From: JAFKKS01 sp039808325
GTDB taxonomy: Bacteria; Pseudomonadota; Alphaproteobacteria; Rhizobiales; Xanthobacteraceae
Length of the DNA stretch: 64,000 nucleotides
Assembly (NCBI GenBank): GCA_039808325.1
Contig: JBDHSU010000004.1
Coordinates: 1 to 64,000 of the forward strand
Direction of reading: 5' to 3'
Shown one piece after another: positions 55,763-64,000 of this stretch. A program made the position numbers and the translations under genes. The notes below the pieces were generated by a model. It saw only the letters and a program-made list of their open reading frames with translations. It made no database searches and was not told the origin of the DNA. How positions within the stretch are numbered: the stretch's first letter is position 1; each line of letters begins with the position of its first letter.

Positions 55763-56704
55763 ATGCTTGCCTTTATTTTTAGGCGCGTGCTGAGCACGAT
55801 TCCGGTGATGGCGATCGTCGCCTTCGCCGTGTTCATGCTGCTGCGCCTCTCGCCAGGCGACCCCGCCTCGGTGATCGCCGGCGATTATGCGACCGCCGAG
55901 CAGATCGCGCGCATCCGCACGCAGCTCGGCCTCGACCAGCCGATCTACACGCAGTTCTTCGCCTGGCTCGGCCAATTGGCCCACGGCGATCTCGGCGTCT
56001 CGATCTTCTCGAACCTGCCGGTCTCGACCCTGATCGCGCAGCGCGTCGAGCCGACGCTGATGCTGGCGCTCACCACGATCGTCTTCTCGATCGTCGTCGC
56101 CGTGCCGATGGGCGTCGTCGCCGCATGGAAGGCGAACACCTGGATCGACCGCGCGGTGATGGTGTTCGCGGTGGTCGGCTTCTCCGTCCCGGTCTTCGTG
56201 ATGGCGTATTTTCTGATCTACGGCTTCGCGCTCGGGCTCAACTGGTTTCCCGTGCAGGGCTATCGCAGCCCGTCGCAGGGCATCGGGCTTTTCGCTTCGC
56301 ATATCGCGCTGCCGACCTTGGCGCTCTCCGCGATCTTCGTGGCGCTGATCGCGCGCATCACCCGCGCCACCGTGCTCGAAGTGCTCGACGAGGATTACAT
56401 CCGCACGGCGCGCGCCAAGGGGCAGATCGAGCGCAAGGTGCTCTTCCACCACGCGCTGCGCAACGCCGCCGTGCCGATCGTCACGGTCATCGGGCTCGGC
56501 ATCGCGCTCCTCATCGGCGGCGTCGTGGTGACGGAAAGCGTGTTCAACCTCCCCGGCCTCGGCCGCCTCGTCGTCGACGCCATCCTCAAGCGCGACTACC
56601 CGATCATCCAGGGGCTGATCCTTCTATTCTCGTTCGTCTACATCATCCTCAACCTGCTGATCGACATCTCCTACACCCTGCTCGATCCGAGGATACGCTA
56701 TTGA
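55763..56704 (+). CDS. Dpp-type ABC permease, first subunit
   Basis: The 313-residue permease has six membrane helices and the DppB pattern: FIFRRVLSTIPVMAIVAFAV at the start, LRLSPGDPASVIAGD, ARITRATVLEVLDEDYIRTARAKG with the EAA loop, and a C-terminus LIDISYTLLDPRIRY. It overlaps the next permease gene by 4 nt. Confidence 0.95.
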   Translation: MLAFIFRRVLSTIPVMAIVAFAVFMLLRLSPGDPASVIAGDYATAEQIARIRTQLGLDQPIYTQFFAWLGQLAHGDLGVSIFSNLPVSTLIAQRVEPTLMLALTTIVFSIVVAVPMGVVAAWKANTWIDRAVMVFAVVGFSVPVFVMAYFLIYGFALGLNWFPVQGYRSPSQGIGLFASHIALPTLALSAIFVALIARITRATVLEVLDEDYIRTARAKGQIERKVLFHHALRNAAVPIVTVIGLGIALLIGGVVVTESVFNLPGLGRLVVDAILKRDYPIIQGLILLFSFVYIILNLLIDISYTLLDPRIRY

Positions 56705-57567
56705 GCGGCGCGATCGAGCAAACGGGCGCGGCGACGGCAAAACGCGGAAGCGGGCTGCCGCGTCAGCCGCTGCTCGTCTTCGGCGCCGCCGTCATCGCGG
56801 TGATGGTGCTGGCGGCGATCGCCGCGCCGTATCTCGGCACGGCGGACCCCATGGCGCTCAATCCGCTCGGCCGGCTGCGCCCGCCGAGCGCCGCCAACTG
56901 GTTCGGCACCGACCAGTTCGGCCGCGACATCTGGACCCGCGTCGTCTTCGGCTCGCGCGTGTCGCTGTTCGTCGGCGCCGTGGTGGCGATCCTTTCCCTC
57001 TCCATCGGCCTCCTCATCGGACTGGTTGCCGGCTATCTGCGCATCGTCGACGCGATCGTGATGCGCGTGATGGACGGGCTGATGGCGATTCCAGGCGTGC
57101 TGCTCGCCATCGCGCTGGTGTCGCTCTCCGGCGCCAGCATGACGACGGTGATCATCGCCATCACCATCCCGGAAATTCCGCGCGTGGTGCGGCTCGTGCG
57201 CTCCGTCGTGCTCAGCGTGCGCGAGGAGCCTTACGTCGAGGCCGCCATCGCCGCCGGCACGCGCCTGCCGCTGCTGCTCGCACGCCACATCCTGCCGAAC
57301 AGCATTCCGCCGCTGATCGTGCAGGCGACATACATCTGCGCCTCGGCGATGCTGACGGAAGCGATCTTGAGTTTCCTCGGCGCCGGCACGCCGCCGGAAA
57401 TCCCGAGCTGGGGGAACATGATGGCGGAGGGCCGGCAGTTCTTCCCGATCGCGCCGCGCATCGTCCTGCTTCCCGGCGTCGCGCTCGCGCTCACCATTCT
57501 TGCGGTAAACGTGCTCGGCGACGGCCTGCGCGACCGCCTCGACCCCAAGATCGCGAAGCGGATGTGA
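56701..57567 (+). CDS. Dpp-type ABC permease, second subunit
   Basis: The 288-residue DppC-like permease has LNPLGRLRPPSAANWFGTDQ followed by GRDIWTRVVFGSRVSL, the EAA loop EEPYVEAAIAAGTRLPLLL and LSFLGAGTPPEIPSWGNMM. A TTG start overlaps the stop of the first permease gene by 4 nt (TTGA), a rare start in a coupled position. Its stop overlaps the ATPase start. Confidence 0.94.
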   Translation: MSGAIEQTGAATAKRGSGLPRQPLLVFGAAVIAVMVLAAIAAPYLGTADPMALNPLGRLRPPSAANWFGTDQFGRDIWTRVVFGSRVSLFVGAVVAILSLSIGLLIGLVAGYLRIVDAIVMRVMDGLMAIPGVLLAIALVSLSGASMTTVIIAITIPEIPRVVRLVRSVVLSVREEPYVEAAIAAGTRLPLLLARHILPNSIPPLIVQATYICASAMLTEAILSFLGAGTPPEIPSWGNMMAEGRQFFPIAPRIVLLPGVALALTILAVNVLGDGLRDRLDPKIAKRM

Positions 57568-59195
57568 CGATGACTGCAACGCCGATCCTCGCCGTTGAAG
57601 GCCTCACCGTCCGCCTGCCGGCGCATGCCGACCGCGTGAACGCGGTCGAGAACGTCTCGTTCACGGTCGGCGCCGGCGAGATCGTCTGCGTAGTCGGCGA
57701 GTCGGGTTCGGGCAAATCGGTGACCGCGCACACGGTCATGGGCCTGCTTCCCAAGGGCCAGCTCACGCCTACCGCGGGCCGCGTCCTGCTCGAGGGCGAG
57801 GACATTCTGAGAAAATCTCCGGCCGACCTGCGCAAGCTTCGCGGCCAGCGCATGGGCATGATCTTCCAGGAGCCGATGACGGCGCTCAATCCGGTCGTGA
57901 AGGTCGGCGAGCAGATCGAGGAAGTGCTGACGATCCATACCGCGCTCGACGCCGCGGCACGCCGCCAACGCGTGCTCGAAACCATGGCGTCCGTGCACCT
58001 TCCCGATGTTGAGCGCATGATCGACGTCTATCCGCACCAGCTCTCCGGCGGCCAGCGCCAGCGCATCATGATCGCGGCGGCGCTGGTGCTCGACCCGGTG
58101 CTGCTGATCGCGGACGAGCCGACCACCGCGCTCGACGTGACGACGCAGGCGCAGATTCTCAAGCTCATTCGAGAACTGATGGAGCGGCGCAATACCGGCG
58201 TCCTTTTCATCACGCACGACTTCGGCGTCGTCGCCGAGATCACCAACCGTGTCGTCGTCATGCAGCGCGGCCGCGTCGTCGAACAAGGCGCGGCGCAAGA
58301 GGTGCTGCGCAACCCGCGGCACGAGTATACGCGCATGCTGGTCCGCTCGGTGCCGAGCCTGACGCCGCCCGAGCGGGCGCCGAAGCCGGCGGCGCCGGTC
58401 GCCTTGGAAACGCGGGGACTGAGCAAGACCTATGTGACGGGTGGATTTCTCGGCGCGCGCCGCGAGGTCCGTGCGGTCGCCAACGTCAACATCGCGGTCG
58501 AGCGGGGCGAGACGGTCGGCGTCGTCGGCGAATCGGGCTCGGGAAAATCGACGGTGGCGCGCTGCATCGCCCGGCTGATCGATCCGAGCGAAGGCGCAAT
58601 CCTGATCGAAGGGGCCGATGTCGCGAAGCTCGGCCCCGGTCCGTTGCGCCCGCATCGCAAGCGCGTGCAGATCGTATTCCAGGATCCGTACCGCTCGCTC
58701 AACCCGCGCCGCACCGTCGGCGCCTCGATCGTCGAGGGGCCGATGAATTTCGGCCTTTCGCGCGAGGCCGCCGCCAAACGCGCCGAGGACTTGATGCGGC
58801 TGGTCGAGCTCGATCCCGCGGCGCTGTCGCGTTTCCCGCATCAGTTCTCGGGCGGGCAGCGCCAGCGCATCTGTATCGCCCGCGCACTCGCGATGCAGCC
58901 GGACATCCTGATCGCCGACGAGGCCGTCTCCGCCCTCGACGTATCGGTGCAGGCGCAGGTGCTGGAGTTGCTCAAGAGCGTGCGCGAGAAGTTCAACCTC
59001 GCCATCCTCTTCATCACCCACGATCTGCGTGTCGCCGCCCAGATTTGCGACCGCATCGCCGTCATGCAAAAAGGCGAAGTGGTGGAGGAAGGCGCGGCCG
59101 CCGATATATTCCGCGCACCGAAGCATCCCTACACGCGCGCGCTGTTCGACGCCGCGCCAGGCCGCGACTTCGCGTTCGGCCAAGCGGCGGGCTGA
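57564..59195 (+). CDS. Fused DppD-DppF ABC ATPase
   Basis: The 543-residue protein holds two complete ATPase domains. The first has Walker A GESGSGKSVT, signature LSGGQRQRIMIAAAL and LLIADEPTTALDVT. The second (from about residue 275) has GESGSGKSTVARC, FSGGQRQRICIARAL and LIADEAVSALDVS. The second Walker B has Ala-Val where Pro-Thr is usual. Fusion of the two Dpp ATPases is common in Alphaproteobacteria. The start is GTG at 57564 or ATG two codons later. Confidence 0.94.
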   Translation: MTMTATPILAVEGLTVRLPAHADRVNAVENVSFTVGAGEIVCVVGESGSGKSVTAHTVMGLLPKGQLTPTAGRVLLEGEDILRKSPADLRKLRGQRMGMIFQEPMTALNPVVKVGEQIEEVLTIHTALDAAARRQRVLETMASVHLPDVERMIDVYPHQLSGGQRQRIMIAAALVLDPVLLIADEPTTALDVTTQAQILKLIRELMERRNTGVLFITHDFGVVAEITNRVVVMQRGRVVEQGAAQEVLRNPRHEYTRMLVRSVPSLTPPERAPKPAAPVALETRGLSKTYVTGGFLGARREVRAVANVNIAVERGETVGVVGESGSGKSTVARCIARLIDPSEGAILIEGADVAKLGPGPLRPHRKRVQIVFQDPYRSLNPRRTVGASIVEGPMNFGLSREAAAKRAEDLMRLVELDPAALSRFPHQFSGGQRQRICIARALAMQPDILIADEAVSALDVSVQAQVLELLKSVREKFNLAILFITHDLRVAAQICDRIAVMQKGEVVEEGAAADIFRAPKHPYTRALFDAAPGRDFAFGQAAG

Positions 59196-59212
59196 AACGA
59201 AGGATCGATCCG

Positions 59213-59698
59213 ATGCAAGACCTCCTCCCGGCGGCGGCGCGCGTTGGCGCTTTGCTGAAAGAGCGGAAGCACACCATCGCCGTCGCGGAATCCTCGACCG
59301 GCGGCTTGATCGCGGCAGCGCTGCTCGCTGTGCCTGGCGCATCGGCGTATTTCCTCGGCGGCGCGGTCGTCTATACGCGCCAGTCCCGCCGGCTGCTGCT
59401 CGAGCTTTCAGACGCGGAGCTCGACGGGATCCGGCCTTCGACCGAGCCGTACGCGCTGATGATGGCGCGCCGCATGCGTGAGCGTTTCGACGCGACCTGG
59501 GCCATAGCCGAAACCGGCGCGACCGGCCCGACCGGCAACCGCTACGGCGACGCCGCCGGCCACTCCTGCATCGCCATCGCCGGGCCCGCCGAGCGCGCAA
59601 TGACGATCGAGACGGGGAGCACCGATCGCGTCGGCAATATGCGCGCGTTCACCGAGGCGGCGCTGGAGTTTTTGGCGAAGGGTTTGCAAACGACCTAA
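59213..59698 (+). CDS. CinA C-terminal (PncC-like) amidohydrolase
   Basis: The 161-residue protein is a stand-alone CinA C-terminal domain, the family of nicotinamide-mononucleotide deamidases. Motifs are HTIAVAESSTGGLIAAALLA with the catalytic serine-threonine segment, GASAYFLGGAVVYTRQSR and AIAETGATGPTGNRYG. It begins 17 nt after the ATPase stop and probably shares its transcript. In this setting it may act as a general amidase on an imported compound, which is an inference. Confidence 0.85.
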   Translation: MQDLLPAAARVGALLKERKHTIAVAESSTGGLIAAALLAVPGASAYFLGGAVVYTRQSRRLLLELSDAELDGIRPSTEPYALMMARRMRERFDATWAIAETGATGPTGNRYGDAAGHSCIAIAGPAERAMTIETGSTDRVGNMRAFTEAALEFLAKGLQTT

Positions 59699-59701
59699 GG
59701 C

Positions 59702-59865
59702 CGTCACCCTGAGGTGCGAGGCGCGTCAGCGCCGAGCCTCGCAGGGCGACAGCCCCGACGTCGGATATATCCGACATCGGCAATTTATAGTGCTCAAGTC
59801 GGCTATACCGGCTTGAGCGCCGCGCATCCTTCGAGGCTCGCTTCGCGAGCACCTCAGGATGACGG
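59702..59865. repeat. Composite repeat family C with nested palindromes
   Basis: The arms CGTCACCCTGAGGTGCGAGG and CGCGAGCACCTCAGGATGACGG enclose GACGTCGGATATATCCGACATC, GGCAATTTATAG, and GCTCAAGTCGGC with GCCGGCTTGAGC. It corresponds block for block with 29954-30114. It lies between the convergent CinA-like and gamma-glutamyltransferase genes. Confidence 0.85.
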
Positions 59866-59866
59866 A

Positions 59867-61465
59867 TTAAACCTCGTCCTCCGCCACCGCCTCGCCCCAC
59901 GGCATATACGGCTCGACCGCGCCCTCATTCGTCGCACCGATGCGGCGCACGACGGACGCGATGGTGAAGTGGTTCGGATAGGCGGTGCGCTCCACTTCGC
60001 GCGTTCTGAACGATTGCGCCAAGGCATTGCGCACGTCCTCGGGCAGGTCGCGATCGACGATGACGAAGGGTCCGCCGGAGACGTCGATGCGTGGCGCGTG
60101 CATCGCGTCGTCGAGCGACAGACCGTTTGCCATCATCACGAGGAGCTGGAACACCGCCGGCAGGATCTTGCGGCCGCCGCAGCCGCCGATCGCCACCGCG
60201 TCGCCGTCGCCAAGCATGATCGCCGGGCAATAGTTGGAGAGCGTGCGCTTGCCGGGAGCGATCCCGTTCGGCGTATTCGGCCGCGGATCGAACCAGTTGA
60301 CGCCGTTGTTCATCAGGATTCCCGTCGAAGGCGACAGCGTGCGCGCGCCGAACAGCGACAGCAATGTCTGCGTCAGCGCCACCATGTTGCCGTCGCGGTC
60401 GACGACCGAGAAATGCGTGGTCGAGCCGCGCGGCGCGATCGTCGTGCTGTCGCCCATGGTGGCGAAGCGCGTGCGCCAGGCTTCGTCGAGGCTTTGGGCG
60501 ACGGCCATGAAGGCGCCGGCGTCGAGCGGCCTGCCGTTCGCCGGCACGGACCAGCGCGCGTCGAGGCCGGCGAAAGCCGCCGCGATCGTCGGGCCGCCGC
60601 TGTGCGCCGGCAGCACATGCACCTTGCGGCCGCGATACGTCAGCGTCTTCGACTCCACCATCGGTGCCGTGACGGCGGCAAGATCTCCGGCGTCGAGCAC
60701 GCCGCCGAGCGCGCGGATGTCCTTGACCAGCGCCGCCCCGATCGGCCCACGATAGAACGCGTCGGCCCCCTCCTCCGCGATGGTCGCGAGCGTGCGCGCG
60801 AGCTCCGGATTGGGCAGGCGGATCGCGGGATTTTCCGCAACGGCAGGCGGCGGAAACGGCGGCACGCCGGCGGGCGCGAACACGCGCCGCGCGCCCTCGT
60901 CCGCGAGGAGGTTCTGCAGCGCGCCTGAGATCATCAAGGTCGTGTGCCAATCGACGACCATGCCGTCACGCGCGAGAGCGACCGCGGGCGTCACCAGGTC
61001 GCGCCATGGCCGGCGCCCGAACGCCTTATGCGCGGTCGTCAATCCGGCGAGCACCGTCGGGGCGACCACCGCCTTGGCGCCGACCAGATTGCGGTCGTCC
61101 TTCACGCGCGGCCAGCCGAAGAGATCGCCGTCGTCGCCCTCGACGATCGGATAGTCGGCCGGATCGAGCGCCGCCGGGGAGCGCGCGCCGAAATCGACCA
61201 CGGTGACGCGATCGTCCTTGGCCGAATAGATCAGCATCGCGCCGGTCGCGCCGAGGCCGCTCATCCACGGCTCCAGCACGCCGACCGCCATTGAGGTGGC
61301 GACGGCGGCATCGATCGCATGGCCGCCATCGGCCAGCACGCGCGCGCCGATCTCGGACGCGAGACGATTCTGGCTCGCGACGATCCCGCCCGCCGAGCGC
61401 GCGGCGGGCTTGCGCAGCTCCTGGCGGCGCGAGAGGTTGGGGGAAAGTCCGGCCGCCTTCGTCAT
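59867..61465 (-). CDS. Gamma-glutamyltransferase family protein
   Basis: The 532-residue Ntn-hydrolase precursor is expected to cleave itself before the threonine in RGSTTHFSVVDRDGNMVALTQ. Substrate residues lie in LSNYCPAIML and GGCGGRKILPAVFQ. ARVLADGGHAIDAAVATSMA is the family N-terminal motif. There is no signal peptide, so unlike E. coli GGT it is probably cytosolic, close to YwrD-type enzymes. It hydrolyses gamma-glutamyl or related amides. It overlaps the upstream M20 gene by 4 nt (ATGA). Confidence 0.9.
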   Translation of the reverse strand: MTKAAGLSPNLSRRQELRKPAARSAGGIVASQNRLASEIGARVLADGGHAIDAAVATSMAVGVLEPWMSGLGATGAMLIYSAKDDRVTVVDFGARSPAALDPADYPIVEGDDGDLFGWPRVKDDRNLVGAKAVVAPTVLAGLTTAHKAFGRRPWRDLVTPAVALARDGMVVDWHTTLMISGALQNLLADEGARRVFAPAGVPPFPPPAVAENPAIRLPNPELARTLATIAEEGADAFYRGPIGAALVKDIRALGGVLDAGDLAAVTAPMVESKTLTYRGRKVHVLPAHSGGPTIAAAFAGLDARWSVPANGRPLDAGAFMAVAQSLDEAWRTRFATMGDSTTIAPRGSTTHFSVVDRDGNMVALTQTLLSLFGARTLSPSTGILMNNGVNWFDPRPNTPNGIAPGKRTLSNYCPAIMLGDGDAVAIGGCGGRKILPAVFQLLVMMANGLSLDDAMHAPRIDVSGGPFVIVDRDLPEDVRNALAQSFRTREVERTAYPNHFTIASVVRRIGATNEGAVEPYMPWGEAVAEDEV

Positions 61466-62715
61466 TTCGCCATTCGCTCCGCCAGCTTCCGGTCGTAGTC
61501 GAGCACCGCCTGCAGCAGCACTTGCGCGCCGGCGGCGCACTGTTCTTTCGAGGTGAACTCCGCCTCGTTGTGGCTGATGCCGCCCTTGCACGGCACGAAG
61601 ATCATCGAGGTCGGCGCGACGCGCGACACATAGGTCGCGTCGTGCCCGGCGCCCGAGACGATCTCGCGCGCCGAGAAGCCGCTCTGCGCCGCCGCCGTGC
61701 GCACGGACTCGATGCAGTCCTGGTCGAAGCGCACCGGCGGCGTGTCGGCGATGCGGTTCATCGTCACGCCGAGGCCGAGCGGGTCGCAAATCTCGGAAAG
61801 CGACGCGACGAGCGTTTTTTCCATCGCTTCGATGACATCGCTTTCCGGGTGGCGCAGGTCCACGGTCATGAACACTTCGCCGGGCACGACGTTGCGGCTG
61901 TTCGGCCGCACTTCCATCATGCCGACGGTGCCGACGGCGAGCGGCGCGTGCGCGCGCGCGATCGCGTCGATCCGGTCGGTCAGCCGCGCGGCGCCGAGCA
62001 GCGCGTTCTTGCGCATATGCATCGGCGTCGCGCCGGTATGCGCATCCTGACCGGTGATGACCACCTCGTACCAGCGCAGCCCCTGCACGCCGATGACGAT
62101 GCCGATCTCCTTGTTCTCGACTTCAAGCAGCGGGCCCTGCTCGATGTGCAGCTCGAAGAACGCGCTCAGCGGATGCTGCCCGCACGGCTCGCTGCCGCGA
62201 TAGCCGATGGCCTCCAGTGCTTCGCCGAACGTGACGCCGTCCGGGTCGGTGCGCGACACCGCCCAGTCCTTCTCGAAGGCGCCGCCGAATACGCCGGAGG
62301 AAACCATGGACGGCGCGAAGCGCGCGCCCTCTTCATTGGTCCAGTTGACGACCTCGATCGGCGCCACGGTCTCGTAGCCGGCCTGCACCATGGTGCGCAC
62401 CGCTTCCAGCGCGCTCATCACGCCGAGCACGCCGTCGAATTTTCCGCCGGTCGGCTGGGTGTCGAGATGGCTGCCGATGGCGATGGGCGGCAGATCGTTC
62501 CGCTGGCCGGGCCGCCGCGCGAACATGGCGCCCATGTCATCGACCGTGACCGTGAGGCCTAAGCCCTCGCATTGCGCCCTGAACCAGTCGCGCACCTGGC
62601 GGTCGAGATCGGTCAATGTCAGGCGGCATATGCCGCCCTTCGCCGTCGCGCCGATCGCGGCCGTGGACATGATGTCGCCCCACAGCCGCTCCGCATCGAT
62701 GACAAGATTACGCAT
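61462..62715 (-). CDS. M20 Zn-dependent amidohydrolase (N-carbamoyl amino acid hydrolase type)
   Basis: The 417-residue M20-family hydrolase is of the hydantoinase/carbamoylase subfamily. Metal-site segments are IAIGSHLDTQPTGGKFDGVLG, VVNWTNEEGARF, FELHIEQGPLLE and the C-terminal FVPCKGGISHNEAEF. Members cleave N-carbamoyl amino acids, ureidoglycolate or allantoate. The substrate is undecided. I chose the ATG of MRNLVIDAERLW because GGAG lies 7 nt upstream. A GTG two codons earlier is also in frame. It is translationally coupled to the gamma-glutamyltransferase gene. Confidence 0.88.
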   Translation of the reverse strand: MRNLVIDAERLWGDIMSTAAIGATAKGGICRLTLTDLDRQVRDWFRAQCEGLGLTVTVDDMGAMFARRPGQRNDLPPIAIGSHLDTQPTGGKFDGVLGVMSALEAVRTMVQAGYETVAPIEVVNWTNEEGARFAPSMVSSGVFGGAFEKDWAVSRTDPDGVTFGEALEAIGYRGSEPCGQHPLSAFFELHIEQGPLLEVENKEIGIVIGVQGLRWYEVVITGQDAHTGATPMHMRKNALLGAARLTDRIDAIARAHAPLAVGTVGMMEVRPNSRNVVPGEVFMTVDLRHPESDVIEAMEKTLVASLSEICDPLGLGVTMNRIADTPPVRFDQDCIESVRTAAAQSGFSAREIVSGAGHDATYVSRVAPTSMIFVPCKGGISHNEAEFTSKEQCAAGAQVLLQAVLDYDRKLAERMAK

Positions 62716-62774
62716 CGTCACACTCCTTCTCGGCCGCCACTATGGCAGCCGAGCGCCTGGAGCGCGAGGATATG

Positions 62775-63884
62775 TCAGTGCGTCGCCCCGGCAGGCAAGG
62801 CCCAAGTTTTCGGAGAAACCCGCGCATATTGGTTCGGACGCTCGACCTCGGCGCCGAGGTCCCGCGCCGCGTGCCACGCCCAGTGCGGATTGTCGAGAAA
62901 GCCGCGCGCCAGGGCGACCATGTCGGCACGGCCTTCCGCGACGATGGCCTCGGCCTGCTGCGGCGACGTAATGAGCCCCACCGCACGGGTCGGGATGCCG
63001 CTGACGCGCTTGACCTCCTCGGCCAGCGGCACGTTGTAGCCGAGCGTGTTGGGGTTGCGCACCAGCGTATTGGCGCTGCCCGACGAGACGTCGACATAGT
63101 CGAGCCCGTGCTTCTTCAGTTCCTTCGCGAAGGCCGCGGCCTCTTCGGCCGTGATGCCGTCGTCCGACCAGTCGCTGCCGGTGATGCGCGCGCCGAGCGG
63201 AACGCCTTTCGGTACGACGGCGCGCACGGCGTCCGTCACCTCGAGCGGGAAGCGCCAGCGCCCGGCGCGGTCGCCGCCGTATTCGTCGTTACGCTTGTTC
63301 GAGAGCGGCGAGAGGAAGCTGTGCAGCAGATAGCCGTGCGCCATATGCAATTCGATGGCATCGAAGCCGATGCGCAGCGAGCGCCTCGCGGCGTCGACGA
63401 ACGCGTCGCGCACGCGCTTGAAATCGGCCGCCTCCATCTGCCGCGGCGGCAACCACTCCGGCCCATAGGGTTCGGGCGTCGGCGCGATGGTCTGCCAGGG
63501 CTGATCGATGTCGCTGTCCTTCAGGCCCTTGCCGCCTTCCCACGGGCGCTGCGAGGAACCCTTGCGGCCCGCATGCGCAAGCTGCACGGCGAACTTCGCC
63601 TTCCCGATATAGCGGCAATGGGCGAGAACGCGCGCCAGCGCCGCTTCGTTCGCATCCGAGTAAAGCCCGAGGCATCCGTGCGTGATCCGCCCCTGCCGTT
63701 CGACATGCGTCGCCTCGACGACAACGAGGCCGGCGCCGGAATTCGCGAGCATGCCGAGATGCGTGAGATGCCAATCGCTCGCACAGCCGTCGTCGGCGCT
63801 GTATTGACACATCGGCGCGACGACGATCCGGTTCGGAAATTCGACGCCGGCAAGCTTGATCGGCGAGAAAAGTGCGCTGGACAT
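62775..63884 (-). CDS. Old Yellow Enzyme, YqjM class
   Basis: The 369-residue FMN-dependent NAD(P)H oxidoreductase reduces activated C=C bonds. Cys26 and Tyr28 in APMCQYSADDG match the flavin-tuning residues of YqjM. VQLAHAGRKGSS, ELHMAHGYLLHSFLSPLSN, YGGD and VGLITSPQQAEAIV complete the pattern. It lies 59 nt upstream of the M20 gene on the same strand and may be co-transcribed. Confidence 0.94.
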   Translation of the reverse strand: MSSALFSPIKLAGVEFPNRIVVAPMCQYSADDGCASDWHLTHLGMLANSGAGLVVVEATHVERQGRITHGCLGLYSDANEAALARVLAHCRYIGKAKFAVQLAHAGRKGSSQRPWEGGKGLKDSDIDQPWQTIAPTPEPYGPEWLPPRQMEAADFKRVRDAFVDAARRSLRIGFDAIELHMAHGYLLHSFLSPLSNKRNDEYGGDRAGRWRFPLEVTDAVRAVVPKGVPLGARITGSDWSDDGITAEEAAAFAKELKKHGLDYVDVSSGSANTLVRNPNTLGYNVPLAEEVKRVSGIPTRAVGLITSPQQAEAIVAEGRADMVALARGFLDNPHWAWHAARDLGAEVERPNQYARVSPKTWALPAGATH

Positions 63885-63970
63885 AGGCTTCCTGCATTCA
63901 AGGCTGAGAAGAGGGCGGCGGCGATCCCGAGGAAATGCCGGGAGCGCCGGCGGCCCTTTAAGATAGACGC

Positions 63971-64000
63971 ATGATCGACAAGGCCAAGGCCTGCGCGCGC
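63971..64000 (+). CDS. Possible start of a gene cut by the window edge
   Basis: An ATG followed by nine open codons (IDKAKACAR) lies 86 nt from the divergent Old Yellow Enzyme start. Too little is present to recognise a family, and no clear ribosome site precedes it. Confidence 0.25.
   Translation, partial: MIDKAKACAR

Overview
The window is 64 kb of GC-rich, densely coded bacterial chromosome. Several gene families are typical of Hyphomicrobiales (Rhizobiales, Alphaproteobacteria): a TIGR02301-type protein paired with a NUDIX gene, DUF2794, DUF1223, plant-type glutamate-cysteine ligase, an Rhizobium etli-type (class 3) asparaginase, and a tRNA-His without an encoded G-1 and with A73. At least five families of short palindromic intergenic repeats fit the same group. 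No phage, insertion-sequence transposase, CRISPR array or rRNA operon was seen.

Layout. 0.1-2.2 kb: gluconolactonase-like and class III CoA-transferase pair. 2.4 kb: tRNA-His. 2.8-12 kb: housekeeping genes (NUDIX, dihydroorotase-like, YgfZ, Tag glycosylase, HD hydrolase, phosphatase, YbaK, GshA, DUF1232, pterin dehydratase, ThpR). 12-16 kb: secreted SGNH esterase divergent from a YbbA/YbbP-type ABC exporter. 16-22.3 kb: Bax-inhibitor-like protein, acetyltransferase, DUF2794, a structured 6S-like RNA candidate with its own terminator, DUF1223 and aconitase. 22.5-25.5 kb: cytochrome c maturation operon ccmABCDG, including the small ccmD. 25.5-30 kb: asparaginase, DUF3750, and an arsenosugar-type trio (ArsS radical SAM plus two TIGR0428x glycosyltransferases). 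30-35 kb: Fe-alcohol dehydrogenase, aldehyde dehydrogenase and an HWE kinase/receiver pair.

35.3-53.7 kb is the most interesting block. A one-directional cluster encodes 2-aminoethylphosphonate (AEP) use by the phosphonoacetate route: PhnW transaminase, PhnA hydrolase, PhnY dehydrogenase, an AEP-type ABC importer, a class III PLP enzyme that fits PbfA (hydroxy-AEP lyase), and a glutamine-synthetase-like ligase. Next to it lie a Na/Pi transporter with a PhoU tail, a DMT permease, an FAD/folate dimethylglycine-dehydrogenase-like enzyme and a DeoR regulator. The phnW promoter and the FAD-enzyme promoter share a nearly identical 16-bp site, two CACAAA repeats exactly 10 bp apart, placed about 40 bp upstream of each start codon. 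This suggests one regulon, probably under the DeoR protein, and that the FAD/folate enzyme acts in phosphonate catabolism, perhaps on N-methylated AEP.

54-64 kb: a complete Dpp/Opp-type importer with fused ATPases, a CinA-type amidase, a gamma-glutamyltransferase, an M20 amidohydrolase and an Old Yellow Enzyme. These suggest import and hydrolysis of a peptide or amide-type substrate.
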